Below are positions 1-12,400 of a stretch of DNA of 64,000 nt, piece by piece. The position numbers were made by a program, and so were the translations under genes. The notes under the pieces are model-generated. The model did no database searches. It was not told where the DNA came from and was given only the letters and a program-made list of their open reading frames with translations. Source of the DNA: Amborella trichopoda (taxonomy: Eukaryota; Streptophyta; Magnoliopsida; Amborellales; Amborellaceae); NCBI RefSeq assembly GCF_000471905.2, contig NW_006498085.1, positions 494,299-558,298 of the forward strand, given 5' to 3'. Position 1 is the stretch's first letter. Each line of letters opens with the position of its first letter.

Positions 1-1080
1 TTTAGAAAGCGAAACAACCAAATTTTTTTTTAGAGAGAGTAATATCTCATTTTTTAGACAGAGAAACTATCTCGAATTTTGAGTTTTAGAGAGAAACTAT
101 ATTGAATTTTGAATTTTAGAAAGAGAAAATATATTAAAATTTTAGAAATATAAATTATATCAAATTTTAGAGAGATAAACTACTTAAAAAATTTTAGAGA
201 GAGAAATTATCTCAAAATTTATGGAGAGAGAAACTATCACAAAATTTATATTTTAGAGAAGAAAAATATATTAAAATTTTTGAGAGATAAATTACCTCAA
301 ATTTTAAATAGATAAAGTAGATGAAATTTTTAGAGAGAGAAACTATGTCAAAAAAATTTAGAGAGAAAAACTATCTCAAAATTTAAGTTTTAGAGAGAGA
401 AAGTATCTCAAATTTTAAACTTTAAAAAAAGCAAGTATATCTAAGTTTAGAAGGAACTATATCAAATTTTAAAGAGAGAAACTATTTCAAAATTTTAGAG
501 AGTGAAACTGTCTCAAACATGAAGTTTCAGAGAAAAAACATCTGAAATTTTAAGAGACTAACTATATCAAATTTTAGAGTGAAAAAGCACATAAAATTTT
601 TTTAAGAAAAGAACCTGTCTCAACAATTTTAGAGAGAAATTATCTTAACTTTTAGCTTTTAGAAAGAGGAAGTATCTTAAAATTTGAGAGAAAAACTATA
701 TCATATTTTAAAGAGAGAAAATACTTAAAAATGTTTAGAGAAATAAACTATATCAAAATTATTGAAGAGGGAAACTATCTCAAGTTTTAAGTTTTAGAGA
801 GATAGTGTCTAAAAATTTTAGAAAGATAAACTATATTAAATTTTCGAGAGAGTAAAGCACGTAAAATTTTAGAGAGAGAAGTTATCTCAAAATTTTTAAA
901 TAGACAATTTCAAATTTTAAATTTTGGATAGAAAGTATATTAAATTTTAGAGAGACAAACCATATCAAATTTGAGAGAGAGAAACTATCTCAAAATTTTC
1001 GTAGATACACTATCCCAATTTTGAGTTTTAGAGAATGAAAGTATATAATTTTTTTAAAAAGATAAATTATATCAAGTTTT
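1..1080. repeat. AT-rich degenerate tandem repeat array
   Basis: The whole stretch is built from variants of a short unit resembling TTTTAGAGAGAGAAACTATC followed by TCAAAA. Units recur every 30-40 bases with heavy substitution and indels, and the array starts at or before the window edge. No reading frame of interest is present. It reads as an old satellite or minisatellite. Confidence 0.8.
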
Positions 1081-1287
1081 GTTACCAAACAATGAATATA
1101 GAAGTGATTGCAAGGTATCCATGAATTTTGTATAGTTTATCCAAACAACATATTTGAAGAATTCATGACAAAAATACTTTATATTGAAAATCAATAGATT
1201 TTTTGGGATTTCAAATATTTAAGACTCTTAATTTCCTCCAATACAAACGGGTCATGCAAGTATATGATAATGGAAAGGGTTTACGAA

Positions 1288-1608
1288 AGATGTGAACTAA
1301 GGTGCACCTAAAAATCCACAAAACATTGTTATATTGGTGAAAAACTTTACAATTGATCATCTTCACTAGGAGGCGTGTATAAATATGAAAGAAAAAATAG
1401 ATTTTTAAGTCGTAAAAATAGTGTATATTGTAGCCCATTATCTAGCTCATCTATTTTCAAGCTTTTTTGAGTATTCGTAGATTTGCATGATTTACGTTAT
1501 TTTTGGAGCTTTGAATTTCTTAATCAAGGGTAAAAATAATGTTTTGGGCATCATAATCGTTTTCGGCCCCAGAATAACCTTTTAAGGTAGATTTTTGAGG
1601 TGCACCTT
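1288..1608. mobile_element. MITE with AAGGTGCACCT ends
   Basis: The left end AAGGTGCACCTAAAAATC is mirrored on the right by GATTTTTGAGGTGCACCTT. The interior has the core motifs shared by many short elements in this window (GATCATCTT, TATAAATATGAAA, AAAAATAGTG, CATCTATTTTCAAG). No coding capacity. The stretch 1609-2220 continues with a second partial core of the same kind (1700-1930) and nothing I recognise as a gene. Confidence 0.55.
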
Positions 1609-2221
1609 GTGATAATTGAACTAAAAAAAAATCTATATAGGGTGTCAACCTTATATTCCTCACTTCTTTAAAAACACACGAAAAAGATTGTTTCGACACT
1701 GCACAACCCTGCAATCGATCGCCTTGACTTCGATATGTATGGATATAAAAATAAATTCATTTCAGGTCCTAAAAATAGTGCATCTTATGTATTATCGAGA
1801 CCATCTATTTTGATGATTTTCAATTGCTTGTAGATCTCCTCGATCTGCATTATTTTTATAACTTTAAATTTTATTATTAGAACGAAAGCAAATTTTTAGG
1901 CTATTAAAAGAGTTTTCGGTGTTAGACCGAAATAAACAGATAAATAAATAAACAATATGATCCACTACGTTAAAATATTTGGCTTAGGAAGTTGTTTTGG
2001 AGTTATGATTGGTTTAGAAAGTTCACAATCTATTGTGGCCGTCCGTTCCGAAATCAAGCGGTTGGTTGTGTAGAAGTGCTTTATTGTGCGGACCTTCATA
2101 TTTGTACCATCAAAATTTATTGGATAATGCCCGCCTCTTCCCCAAATCTGTATCGTCCAATTAAATGGGCTGCCCGTAAATAGTTGCCTAGACATATAAA
2201 AGCTGGGTCTCCAAAAAAATC

Positions 2222-2630
2222 ATGGGACCCGGATCCGGACCCAGACTCGGACACAGACTCAGACCCAATCGGACTGACTCAGGAATTAAATAAATATATT
2301 TACATATATTTATATGTCATGTTGAATATATATATATATATATGTATTATTTAAATAATATAATTAAAAAATATATAGTTAGATTAATTTAAATATTATT
2401 TAAATAATATAAAAATATTATATATTAAATATTATTTATATATTAACACTGTTCGGGTCGGATCCACATGGAACCAAACTCGGACCTAAATAGTGTTCAA
2501 GTCTAAATATTGGACCCAAACCCAACACGTTGGGTCCAATTCTTGGACCTATACCCAAACCTGGGTAGGGTCCGAACGTTAGGTCCCTAATCGGATCCGA
2601 GTCAATTGCCACCCTCCTTTGGGTCTCACA
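2222..2630. repeat. GGGTCC/GGACCC-rich element with AT-rich centre
   Basis: Both flanks are rich in GGACCC/GGGTCC words (GACCCGGATCCGGACCCAGA at the left; GGTCCCTAATCGGATCCGAG, then CAATTGCCACCCTCC, at the right) around an AT core at about 2285-2450. It is related to the elements at 6.87 and 7.27 kb. Such 'GGTGGCAA...TTGCCACC' repeats are common non-autonomous elements in plants. Confidence 0.5.
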
Positions 2631-2639
2631 ACAATCTCT

Positions 2640-4276
2640 CTAGATTCATGAGCATAAATAACTCGTTCCGATTATTTGATGACTTGAGGTGTTCGTGACC
2701 TTTACATAAAAGGTTGCGGTGTCATAAAAACTTTCCCAAAGTCTTGATGTTTTTTTGGGATAAGTAAAAGAAATAATTTCAAAAGGCCGAAAATGATAAA
2801 AGTCAAGAGAAAGCATATTATATGATCATATGGGTCATGGTATTTTCCCTCGAGTGTTTACTTTACCTTCGAAAAAAAACAAACTTAAGCATGTAGTTTT
2901 GTCCTGGTATGGTGTGAACTGAATTGCGAGCATTTGTAAGTAGCCAAAAAGGAGATTCCGATAATTTAATGGAGGGTTTGAGTGCTAACACATGATGATG
3001 CATGACATTTGTGAAATTTTTGTCGAGGTCGTACTTTTTTTTTTTTTGGGAAAATTTTTATATAGAACTGAGTTTCTAACTTCTAAACGATCAAATTAGA
3101 ACTCACCTCGAAATTTTCATTACAATAAATTGTTGTGATGCCCAAATATCCTCAAATTGATCATCTCGACATCAAGATGCATTGGACATGAGAAAAAAAT
3201 GGTTTTCAAGTATTGGAAATTGTACATCTTGTAATGCATTTTTGGACTATTGATTTTCAAGATTTTTAAGTTTTCATTAGATCCGCTCGATCTACACTAT
3301 TTTTTAAGCTTGCAATTCTATAATTAGAGATGAAAATATAGTTTAAGGCTATCACAAAGATTTTCAGTATTGAAACCCTATTTCACCCATCTTTTTCGGA
3401 GAGTTCAGTAGTAGGAATCAAATTTGAGATGTAGCGTTGTCAAATGCTAGCGGCTGACAAAGTCCAAGTCCGATTCCTAAATTTGTGGTGGTACTTGTTT
3501 GGCTGAGAGAGAGACTTTGTGGCGCAGGAAGTCTTATAAGGTGCCTCAAACAAAGTATTTCAGTTCAATATGGGGCAATTCCTTGAATATATTTTTAAAT
3601 GGTGAGGTTTGTACAAGGTGCTCTCATTATAATGTAGAAGTAAAACACTTTTTAAAATATGTTCATAGATGTAGATGAAGTTTCAGAGTCGAAAACCTTA
3701 GAAAGACTTGAAAATCTGTTTTTATCTCTAGTTATACAATTTAAAGTTTAAAAAATGACACGGTTTAAGTAAATTTATAAATACTTGAAAAGTATAAGAA
3801 CAGACAGTACGGATAGCTCATTTCAAGATGCATTATTTTTAGGATTTAAAATTCTATTTTTCTTCGTATTCATATATTTCATGGTTGAAATGATGAATGG
3901 AGGGTTCTCCAACATCATAAGACTCTTTGTATTTTTTAGTGCATCTTCCTTGAATAGTATAAAGTCACAACCTTATATAAACCTTTTCTATTTCAAAAAT
4001 ATAAAAGCTTGAATAAGTTTGTATTTTAAGTAATATTTAAAGGAAAATTATATAATGAGACAATCAATCTTTGGTGCAAGCTGGCGACAATTAATCTTGA
4101 CTATTAGATGTGAAATTGAGCGGCTGCATATATTCTATTGGCCAAGCTCAAACTTCAAAAGAAATTGTCTCGAACATTGTGGCACATCCAAGCTCTCAGA
4201 TTTCACATAGGTTTATCATAAACAATCCTGAGCTCCCTGTCAAAAGTTCAATGGTCTAATTGAATACACTCCCATA
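2640..4276. other. Intergenic, no gene seen; partial MITE at 3045-3380
   Basis: AT-rich with no convincing coding frame. A MITE-like piece begins near 3045 (GGGAAAATTTTTATATAGAA) and carries the shared core words (AAATATCCTCAAATTGATCA, TCTCGACATCAAGATGCATT), but I cannot define its right end. Short frames near 2.0 and 3.8-4.0 kb look like chance. Confidence 0.45.
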
Positions 4277-4285
4277 TTTAAAATA

Positions 4286-4829
4286 GAGCAATGATTTTAT
4301 GCAACAGTTGTATAGTAAAATGATGTAACAACCTTCAAAAACCATTTTATGACCATTTGCTTGATCTAAAATTTGAAATACACATTATTTTCATTCTAAT
4401 GAACAATTACAAAAAAATAAAAATTTGAAAACACAACTTAGAAAGTATTTTTTTAGCCCAATTAACATAGGGCGTTCATTTTGGTGAGATGCTTAGATCT
4501 AAGCTTTAGAAAGATTTTTTTTCATTTCCAATTTTTTTGGATGGATTTATTATCATTAGATGAATAATGTTAAAAAAGAAAAAAATGATTTTGAGTTTAT
4601 AAAGGATAAGATCTTGAAATTCACAAAATAAATTGTCTAGATTCGTTTTTGGAGGGGGCTCATATTGACCATATCTAAGGTTAAAATTAAACTTTCTTTT
4701 TGGGATTGATTATTGAGATAAAGAGAGCGTGTGTGCAAAATTCGGAGTCATACAAATACCACAAACATGGTTTTCTAGAAGTGTCGTTGTATTATACTAT
4801 GATACAACCGTTGCATTAGATCATTGCTC
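4286..4829. mobile_element. Mutator-like MITE with perfect 9-bp target duplication
   Basis: The element is 544 bp. It starts GAGCAATGATTTTATGCAAC and ends with the near inverse GTTGCATTAGATCATTGCTC, so the terminal inverted repeat is roughly 40 bp with mismatches. The flanks TTTAAAATA at 4277-4285 and 4830-4838 are identical 9-bp direct repeats. A 9-bp target duplication with long inverted ends is typical of Mutator-derived MITEs. No transposase frame is present. Confidence 0.85.
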
Positions 4830-4948
4830 TTTAAAATATATAAATATTCAGCTATATTTCCTAATTTTAAATACCGCATTAGTGCGTTATTGAAATTCAA
4901 ATATCGTAGAGATACTTTTAATTTTTAATCAAAATTTAAATATATGAG

Positions 4949-5190
4949 GGGCATTTTTGAGATCAATATATTTAAATATGCAAGAGAGAACAATGAACAA
5001 AGAGTCAAACAACTAAATAACCATCAACCAAACAAAGGGGCATTTTTGAGATCAATATATTTAAATAAACAAAGAGTCAAACAACTAAATAACCATCAAC
5101 CAAACAAAGGGGCATTTCTTAGATCAATATATTTAAATATACTACAGAGAACAATGAACAAAGAATCAAACAACTAAATAACCATCAACC
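4949..5190. repeat. Three-copy tandem repeat
   Basis: Units begin GCATTTTTGAGATCAATATA at 4951, 5040 and (GCATTTCTTAG) 5112, giving periods of 89 and 72. Each continues with AAAGAGTCAAACAACTAAAT. The middle unit lacks an internal ~17 bases. The open frame across it is a by-product of the repeat. Confidence 0.85.
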
Positions 5191-5644
5191 ATGCAAACAA
5201 CTGCACTAATGACACCCTGAAGAGCAAAGAAACAACAAAATAGCCATAAAAAACAAGCTCAGAAGGGAAAATACTCTCTAAAGGTGACAAAATTATGCCA
5301 AAAAGTTGTCACCATCCTAACTTATGCAGGTCCATGTGGCCATTGTTTTGCTAATCAAGAAGAATTAAAAACGGTTTTGTCAAGTGGTGGCTCACCTCCT
5401 TCCAATGCATAATAGATGGTAGGAGACCATTTATTTTTGGTTTTGTTATAAGGTGGTCACAATCATTTAACGCTATTAGATTTGCAATCTGAAAGTTAAA
5501 TCTGGAGAAAAAAAATTTGTTGAACATTGTGCACATTTAGTAGCACACCATTAGCCATTTAATTTCACATTTGATGGCTAAAGTTGAGTATGGCCTCGTG
5601 GTGCCAATAACTAAATGATCTCATCCTATACTTTCTCTAAAGGA

Positions 5645-6012
5645 TAAAGTTTTTATAAGGCATGGGCTTTATAAAAACAAATAAAGCCTCACTTCAAGTC
5701 CTTGTTCATAAAACACTTTCGACAACGGAAATCTCCATGATGGCTTTAAAATCAATTTCCAATACCGACAATAAAATTAACTCAAAAAATAGTATTGATC
5801 TTGTGAATATATGAACACTTATTTTTAAGAAGAAATGGATGGTCCAGATAATTTGTTACAATATACATTATTTTTAAAGCTTCAAAACCTTTTTTGTTTT
5901 TTATACACATAATGTTCAAATCGAGATGATCGATGTAAACCTTGCTTAAATTGCAATTTTTGATAAGTTATAAGGTGAGGCTTTACTTATTTTGATAGAG
6001 CTGCAGCCCTAT
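5645..6012. mobile_element. MITE, AAAGCCTCAC subtype
   Basis: The left end has GGATAAAGTTTTTATAAGGC, then AAATAAAGCCTCAC. The right end has GTGAGGCTTTACTTATTTTG, then a GCTGCAGCCCTATC motif. The interior carries the shared core (AATCTCCATGATGGC, GATCTTGTGAATATATGAAC, CGAGATGATCGAT). Closely similar to the element at 30.49 kb. The region 6013-6870 holds GA runs and no gene. Confidence 0.65.
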
Positions 6013-6871
6013 CAAACCATTTACCTTCTCTCAATCTCGTTTCACAATTGTTATCTTTTTTGAATGTCTAGATCTTTAGGGCTATTTTGTACATCAAGTT
6101 GCTGCACATCAATTTTGCACAATTAATGAATTTCAGTTAACATTAAAAAAATCATTCAGATATCCTGCAAGTGGTGAAACTTGAATGTGGAGAGAGAGGA
6201 GAAGAGAGAGAGACAAAGAGAGAGGCCCGTGCACAAGAAAGGGCTAAGTTACCATAATGAAACCGGTTAAATATGATAAATGGCGCCTGTCCCTCAAAAT
6301 AAAGCCACAAAAGATCCAAAATCCTGCAATTATTTCTACCATGAGAGAGATAGAGAGAGAAAGAGATGAGAGTATTACCTGAAGAGAACCAACACTGCGT
6401 GAACTTTTGCCGGAAAGTTGTCGAATTCCGGCAACTATTCCTGTTTAGATGTATATATATATATAAGGTAACATGACTCTTGTTAATGAAGCAAAGAATC
6501 GTTCTTTTCTTTTGGCTTTTGGGGTACTTCTATTGGAGCATTGAGTAACACTTACTCCTGCTGGCAAAAATTTGGCTTTTTTAATCCATAAATTTTGGTA
6601 TCTTTAGAATTACCAATCGAACATTTTCTTTGAAATTATGTTTTGAGTTTCTAAACACTTAGATCGTATCATCCCCATAAAATCGGATGGTCTTCGCTCA
6701 ATCTTGTACTGTCATTTCTTCAAGAGTGTGCATGAACAACCAAGTGAACATTTTCTTTTAAATTATGTTATGAGTTTCTAAACACTTGGATCTTATTTTT
6801 TAAAAAACGGATGGTCTAAACACTTAGATCTTATTATCCCCAAAAATCGGATAGTCTTTATTCAATCTTAT

Positions 6872-7072
6872 TAGGAGTGGCAACGGGTCGAGCATGGGAC
6901 CGTCTTCGACTAGTATTCGGGTCTAGATTTTGGACCTAGATCAGTCTGGTCCAAGTGTTGGACTTGGACCCGTCTGGTCCAAGTGTTGGACTTGGACCCG
7001 TCTGGTCCAAGTGTTGGACCCATAAACATACCCATCGGGTCTCAGGTCTGGTCGGGTCCATTGCCACACTCA
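6872..7072. mobile_element. Small GGAGTGGCAA element with internal 28-bp tandem repeat
   Basis: Starts AGGAGTGGCAACGGG and ends GGGTCCATTGCCACACT, so the termini are inverted. Inside, a 28-bp unit starting GTCTGGTCCAAGTGTTGGAC occurs three times (6944, 6972, 7000). Non-coding. Confidence 0.6.
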
Positions 7073-7269
7073 CTATGAGCATTTTTTTTTTTGCTTTTTT
7101 TTTACTATCATATATTCATATTATTGACAACAAGGCCACAACCACCTATCATTAGAGTTCAAGCCATCTGATTTGTCATTTAATAGCTAAAGATGACTAC
7201 GAGTTCTTATTGCATACAATCCTTAACGCATCCAAAAGAATAGGGCTTGAAGTATTTTATCTCCAACCG

Positions 7270-7441
7270 TTTATGAGTACGGGCCGGGTCCAACCGGGCC
7301 CGGATTGAAATGTGAATGGTATTCAGTTCCAGGTTTTGGATCCAAACCTGACTTACGGGGTCCAAATGTTAGACCCGTATCCGGACCTGTCAGGTATACC
7401 CAACGGATCATGCATTGGGTCCGGGTCCATTGCCACCCCTA
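7270..7441. mobile_element. GGGTCC-type element, left end unclear
   Basis: Carries GGGCCGGGTCCAACCGGGCC at the left and GGGTCCGGGTCCATTGCCAC plus CCCT at the right. Same family as the 6.87-kb element. The left GGTGGCAA end is not visible. The stretch 7442-8044 contains no gene I can support. Confidence 0.45.
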
Positions 7442-8044
7442 AATCTTTTGCTGTCATTTTCTTCAAGTGTGTGCATGATTTTTTGTCTCTTTTTTAGCAT
7501 TGATTCCGAGGGAGCGTATAATCTTTTGCCTTTTACCATATCTAAGATCACAACTTTCACCAAGCACTGAAAATGAAGAATAGCCAAATTCATTGCGATC
7601 ATTTTCATTGGGGAAACAACGGTCTTTATACAAAACTTCCATTTGAGTAAAGGATAGCTTTCAAATGTGCCTAAAGACTTCGAGAATCAAGTGATATATT
7701 TTACACTATAAAACTCGAATGATGCAAGGAGATTTCCTTCGGCTACTTTGTGAAGGAATCTAGTCTTTGAAATAACCTATTCTATGGACATTTATATGAA
7801 AAATATACAATAAGATTATTCATCTCTGATCCAACAAGGTCACAACACTGTTGACTGTTAGATGTAAAATCAGATAACTAGGTCCTATTAACCATAACTA
7901 AAAAAAAAAGAAACACAAAAAAACAAAAAATTGTGATACACTTGTCATACTTCACATATGATGCTTATGAGTGATTGCTACCTCTTTATACCAAAAATAA
8001 ATAGTCCCAAATTTATATACTCTTTATCCTACTTCGAAATTTAC

Positions 8045-8395
8045 AAAATATTCAGTTTCTATAAGGTTAGGCTTTATGAAAAAAAATAACCTCAAACACT
8101 TTGGGCATAGAAATCCCATTATGACTCTAAAATCTATTTCCACCATTGACCATAAAACTTGTAGCTCAAAAATTGGTACAGATCTTGTAGATTTACAAAT
8201 ACTTGAAAATGGACGATCTAGATAACAAGTTAGAATATACATTTTTTTAGAGCTTGAAATCCTAATTTTGTTTTCATATGCGTAATGCTCAAGATTGACT
8301 TGACGATTTTTTGACTCCAAAACTACAATTTTCAATAAGATTTGAGATGCCAATTTATTTTTCTTCATAAGGTCCAGCCTAATTTGAACTTTTTA
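8045..8395. mobile_element. Diverged MITE of the shared-core group
   Basis: The left end TTTCTATAAGGTTAGGCTTT is mirrored by CTTCATAAGGTCCAGCCTAA on the right. The interior has GATCTTGTAGATTTACAAAT and other shared core words. The 114-residue open frame across it is incidental. Confidence 0.55.
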
Positions 8396-8769
8396 CTTTT
8401 ACAAAAGATTCAACATACATGTTTCGTGCAGAGATTTACCATGAAGAGAGTATAAAATAATCCATAGTATCATGGAAAAGCCATGGCCATAAATTTCATC
8501 ATTGTCTAATCAATGGATGGGTAAAAAAGAGTGGGACCTACCACTTGGTTCATTTTATGTTTTGTGGATCTTATTGTCTCTCCATCACTATCCATCTATA
8601 GATATGATGGTGACACCACTAATGACTATAGGTTTTCTATGATCATATGGATCACATCATACTTTTCATACAATAGCTTGCACATGGGAGTATACCCCAT
8701 ATGGACTTTCACCATATACAGTGAGATCATTAGTTATGCAATAGTATTGCAGTGATGGCTTATATGCCT

Positions 8770-8772
<3 letters not shown>

Positions 8773-8807
<35 letters not shown>
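8773..8807. repeat. (GA)n microsatellite
   Basis: About 17 uninterrupted GA dinucleotides. It lies in the downstream flank of the TBC gene. The rest of 8396-9200 holds no gene I can identify and may include that gene's 3' untranslated region. Confidence 0.9.
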
Positions 8808-8808
<1 letters not shown>

Positions 8809-9204
8809 TTACATCGTCAAGCGTGACTCATGTTAAAGGCACAAACTCTTATCCAGCAACAGTAGCAACCTCTTAAAAGTCTTTTTTTGAACATCATCAT
8901 CATCGTTGTCGTCGTCAAATCCTTTTTTCAACTAATTGAAGTTGGCTACACAAAATCCTGATCCGCCATTTTACTCTATTAAGAATCATACCCTCATGAG
9001 GCTATAAATCCCCATATCACCCAAGAATGTCTCTAATTACTCAGAAAACTATTATGAAGACCAAAAGGTAGAAAAATGCACCACACCCAAGAATCAGTTG
9101 AGGTTCCTGACCTTCTCTTTTGCTTCATGTAAAGATAGGCGCATTAGGCCTTTTGCACACACAATATGTTCAAAATGTTCAAGTGATTCACAGTAAAGCA
9201 TATG

Positions 9205-9399
9205 TTATTTCAAATCCTGAGCTATCTGAAGAAGGTATTCTATGTCTATGTTTGGGTAGTGTTGGAGCAGCTTCAAATTCGCTGTAAAATCACCCTTCAA
9301 CAGTGTGCTTCTCACGCATATTAGCATAGCACAACACATTCTTAGCAGCATGTCCTGATCGATGCAAACTAGACTTTCATCAAAATCTTAAGACTCAAT

Positions 9400-9439
<40 letters not shown>

Positions 9440-12400
9440 CCTGAACTCCGGATGGGTTGCTAAGAAGAGAGTCCCATATTCTCAAAATCGTTGGGAAATT
9501 GAATTCCTGAGTCAGAAGCAAAGTGATCCATCTGAATGCATAGAATTGTGGATTAACCTGCTTATCACAAAAAAGAAGATGCTCAATGTTTTTTCCCTAA
9601 TAATTCTCTGAAGCATCAACAACATGAATTGGTATAAAATCATAGTAATCAGATGCATCAAATGCTACAGCATATTTCATGAGGCAAATCTAAAGCAAAA
9701 AATCAAATGGGTATTCACGATTACCACCCAATACAACGAAAAAGGAAATTGACACAGGAAAGTACATACCTACATAAATATATACATACATACATGATTG
9801 CATACACCTAAATATGTACATGCATACATGTGAAAGTGAGCATAATTACCTTGGTGCTAAACTCAAGATGCCTCCATAGCTCTTCATCATGGGTCTTCAA
9901 TAGTTCTGATAAGCGTGAAAGAGTGGAATGGATTCCAACTGAGCTATTGTCTAGTTGTTGACAAAAGTGGTCCACAGAATCACTTAATAATCGCACAAAA
10001 CATGCAAAGCTATCGGCTTCAGCGTTCAACTAACAAAGCAGACAAAAATAGGTTTGAGGAGACAGCTCTCCCAATGTGCACCCATAAGCACTAAGGGAAG
10101 GAGAGATGAAGCAATGCAACTTTATCAAAGGCAGAGGGCAACAATTAAAGTTTCAATTTCTACAAGGGCTTCAACAGTCAGGAGAAAGTAGGAAACTAGG
10201 CATCAAGATTCTAGAATGAATTTGACCAAATTCAGCCTTGTAATAAATTTTTACTTTAAGAACACCAAGCTACTTTTATGTAGGTACTCACATATGTATG
10301 CATGCATGACATATGTATCTACATGCATGTGGGTACTACATAGACAAGTATTGCACGCATATAAACATACCCACATTTGTAAAGTATATATTTTCTTGAA
10401 TTTCAATTGATGACCCAAATTAATATTATTTGGCCAAAATCCACTAACACTGTGCGGCCCCCCCTGCATAAGAACTAGCGATCTCTTGAAATCTTCCTAA
10501 ACAACAGAAACTTCTAACTTAACAATCTGTTCATAATAGATGATACAAGTGAGCCATCGAATGCTGGTAAGCAGTTGAATATGCATCATTCATGTATTAA
10601 GCCTAAAAGGAGGAGAAAGCAGCATCAAACTGAGTTGAACATTTTGTAGCCAGCCCTTTTGCATAATTCTTGTAAGGAAAAACAAGTCACAGAAAACTTT
10701 GTATGTTGGGAACTGAGTTGGGATCTTCTAGCTCAAAAATAGTTCAATTTCTTCATTAGCACATACCAGACCAAGGAGCCAATGCATTGAAAAGAACTTC
10801 AACACTTAGGGTTCTTCATTTTTCTTTTAGGTATCACTTCAAGTGAGATCGTTTCATTTTATCCAAACACGGGGCTTTCAGGTTGGGTATACCCCAGAAC
10901 AGAGGAAAGGCCAGATCGAGTATAGGACAAACAACGCAAAACACAAATTACAGTTGAAAACCATATCCAATATCCATTTAAGAAATATTCATCTAACTAA
11001 ACTAAAATGAATTCATTCTCAAAACTGAAATTAGTAATCAAATGAATTGTGGGATCCTTCATACCACATTTTGACCCCCAAGATCTGTTCTGAAAACATA
11101 ATACAATGGAGCTAAGACTTCATTCATTCCTTGGACATACTGAATAACTGGATTCATCTTGGCGAAAAGGAGAAGAATATTTCTCATTGCTCCCTGTCCA
11201 GAGTGATAATGTCATCTGATTCAATTTACAAAATATTATCTCTAAAGTTTGAATCATGAGGTAGAGACAGGCATACCCTGTTTTGTTTGGAGCACAACGA
11301 GTTCCCTGAAAAGAGTTCCATATCTGGATGTGTTCGGATCAAATCACGATCAATCTGCTCTGCAATCTCTGCATCCTAAAATAAGGCATCCACATCTATA
11401 TAAAGTAAAAAACTATTTACTAATGCCTCCACAATTTGCAACACAAAAATATATTAAACTTGGGAATCCACATACCTGGAAATACCGATGCCAAACACTA
11501 GTTTTCCCCAGGCTCAGAGGGTGATCTCCATGAGAGATTTTGTGCCTAATGAGCAGTCCATATTCATCATTTTCCTTCCCTTGCATATCAAAATGTGAAG
11601 TTTCCTCCATCCTCCTTGTAAGTTCTGACTGCCTAGAACAAACTTTTTTAGTGAAGTTTACAAAACAGTTACCAATAATCCTAAAGAAAATAAAACCCAA
11701 TTGAAATAGCACATCAGAGTTAGAATCCACAGGGAAAAATTGAAAGAAGTGAAAACAGACAGTAAGTTGAACTTGAAAAGAATTGGAAACAGATATGGAA
11801 CATTATCTCATACCTTAATAGATTTACTGAAATCTTAATATACAAAAACTCTTTAGTAATGAGAAACTTACAGGGTTCAGAATTAATTCCTCTTTTAGGG
11901 CAGCATACTTCGATCTGTTTTTCGACAACTCTATATCCCATGAATCACGCTCCAAAGGCAAGTAACCAAGCAATAACTGCCTTACAATTCAACAAGACAT
12001 ATCAGAATTCATGTGACATATATATAGTATCTGTTACCAAAATATGAAAAAAAATCTCACTGGAAGTGTGTAACAATATACACATTGCAGTGGATCTTGA
12101 TAACTTATGGTCGAAACCTCAAATGCAACAATGAATATGTGGCAAATCACTCATATCACAGACTTTGATTGAACTCATCATATTGCAGTTTAGCATACAC
12201 ATCATCAAAAAGTTCATATGCAACAAAAGGTTATAATGAAACTCCAATAATGTATATAAAAAATGAAATTTGTCCTGAAAACAATATAGACAGATACAAA
12301 ACATTTGTTATCAAAATGTAGTTAACTGCTTGTTTTTTTTTGCAAAATTTGTGAAGCACTTGCTTTTTGACAAAGATGAAAGATATTCAAATCCATTTCG

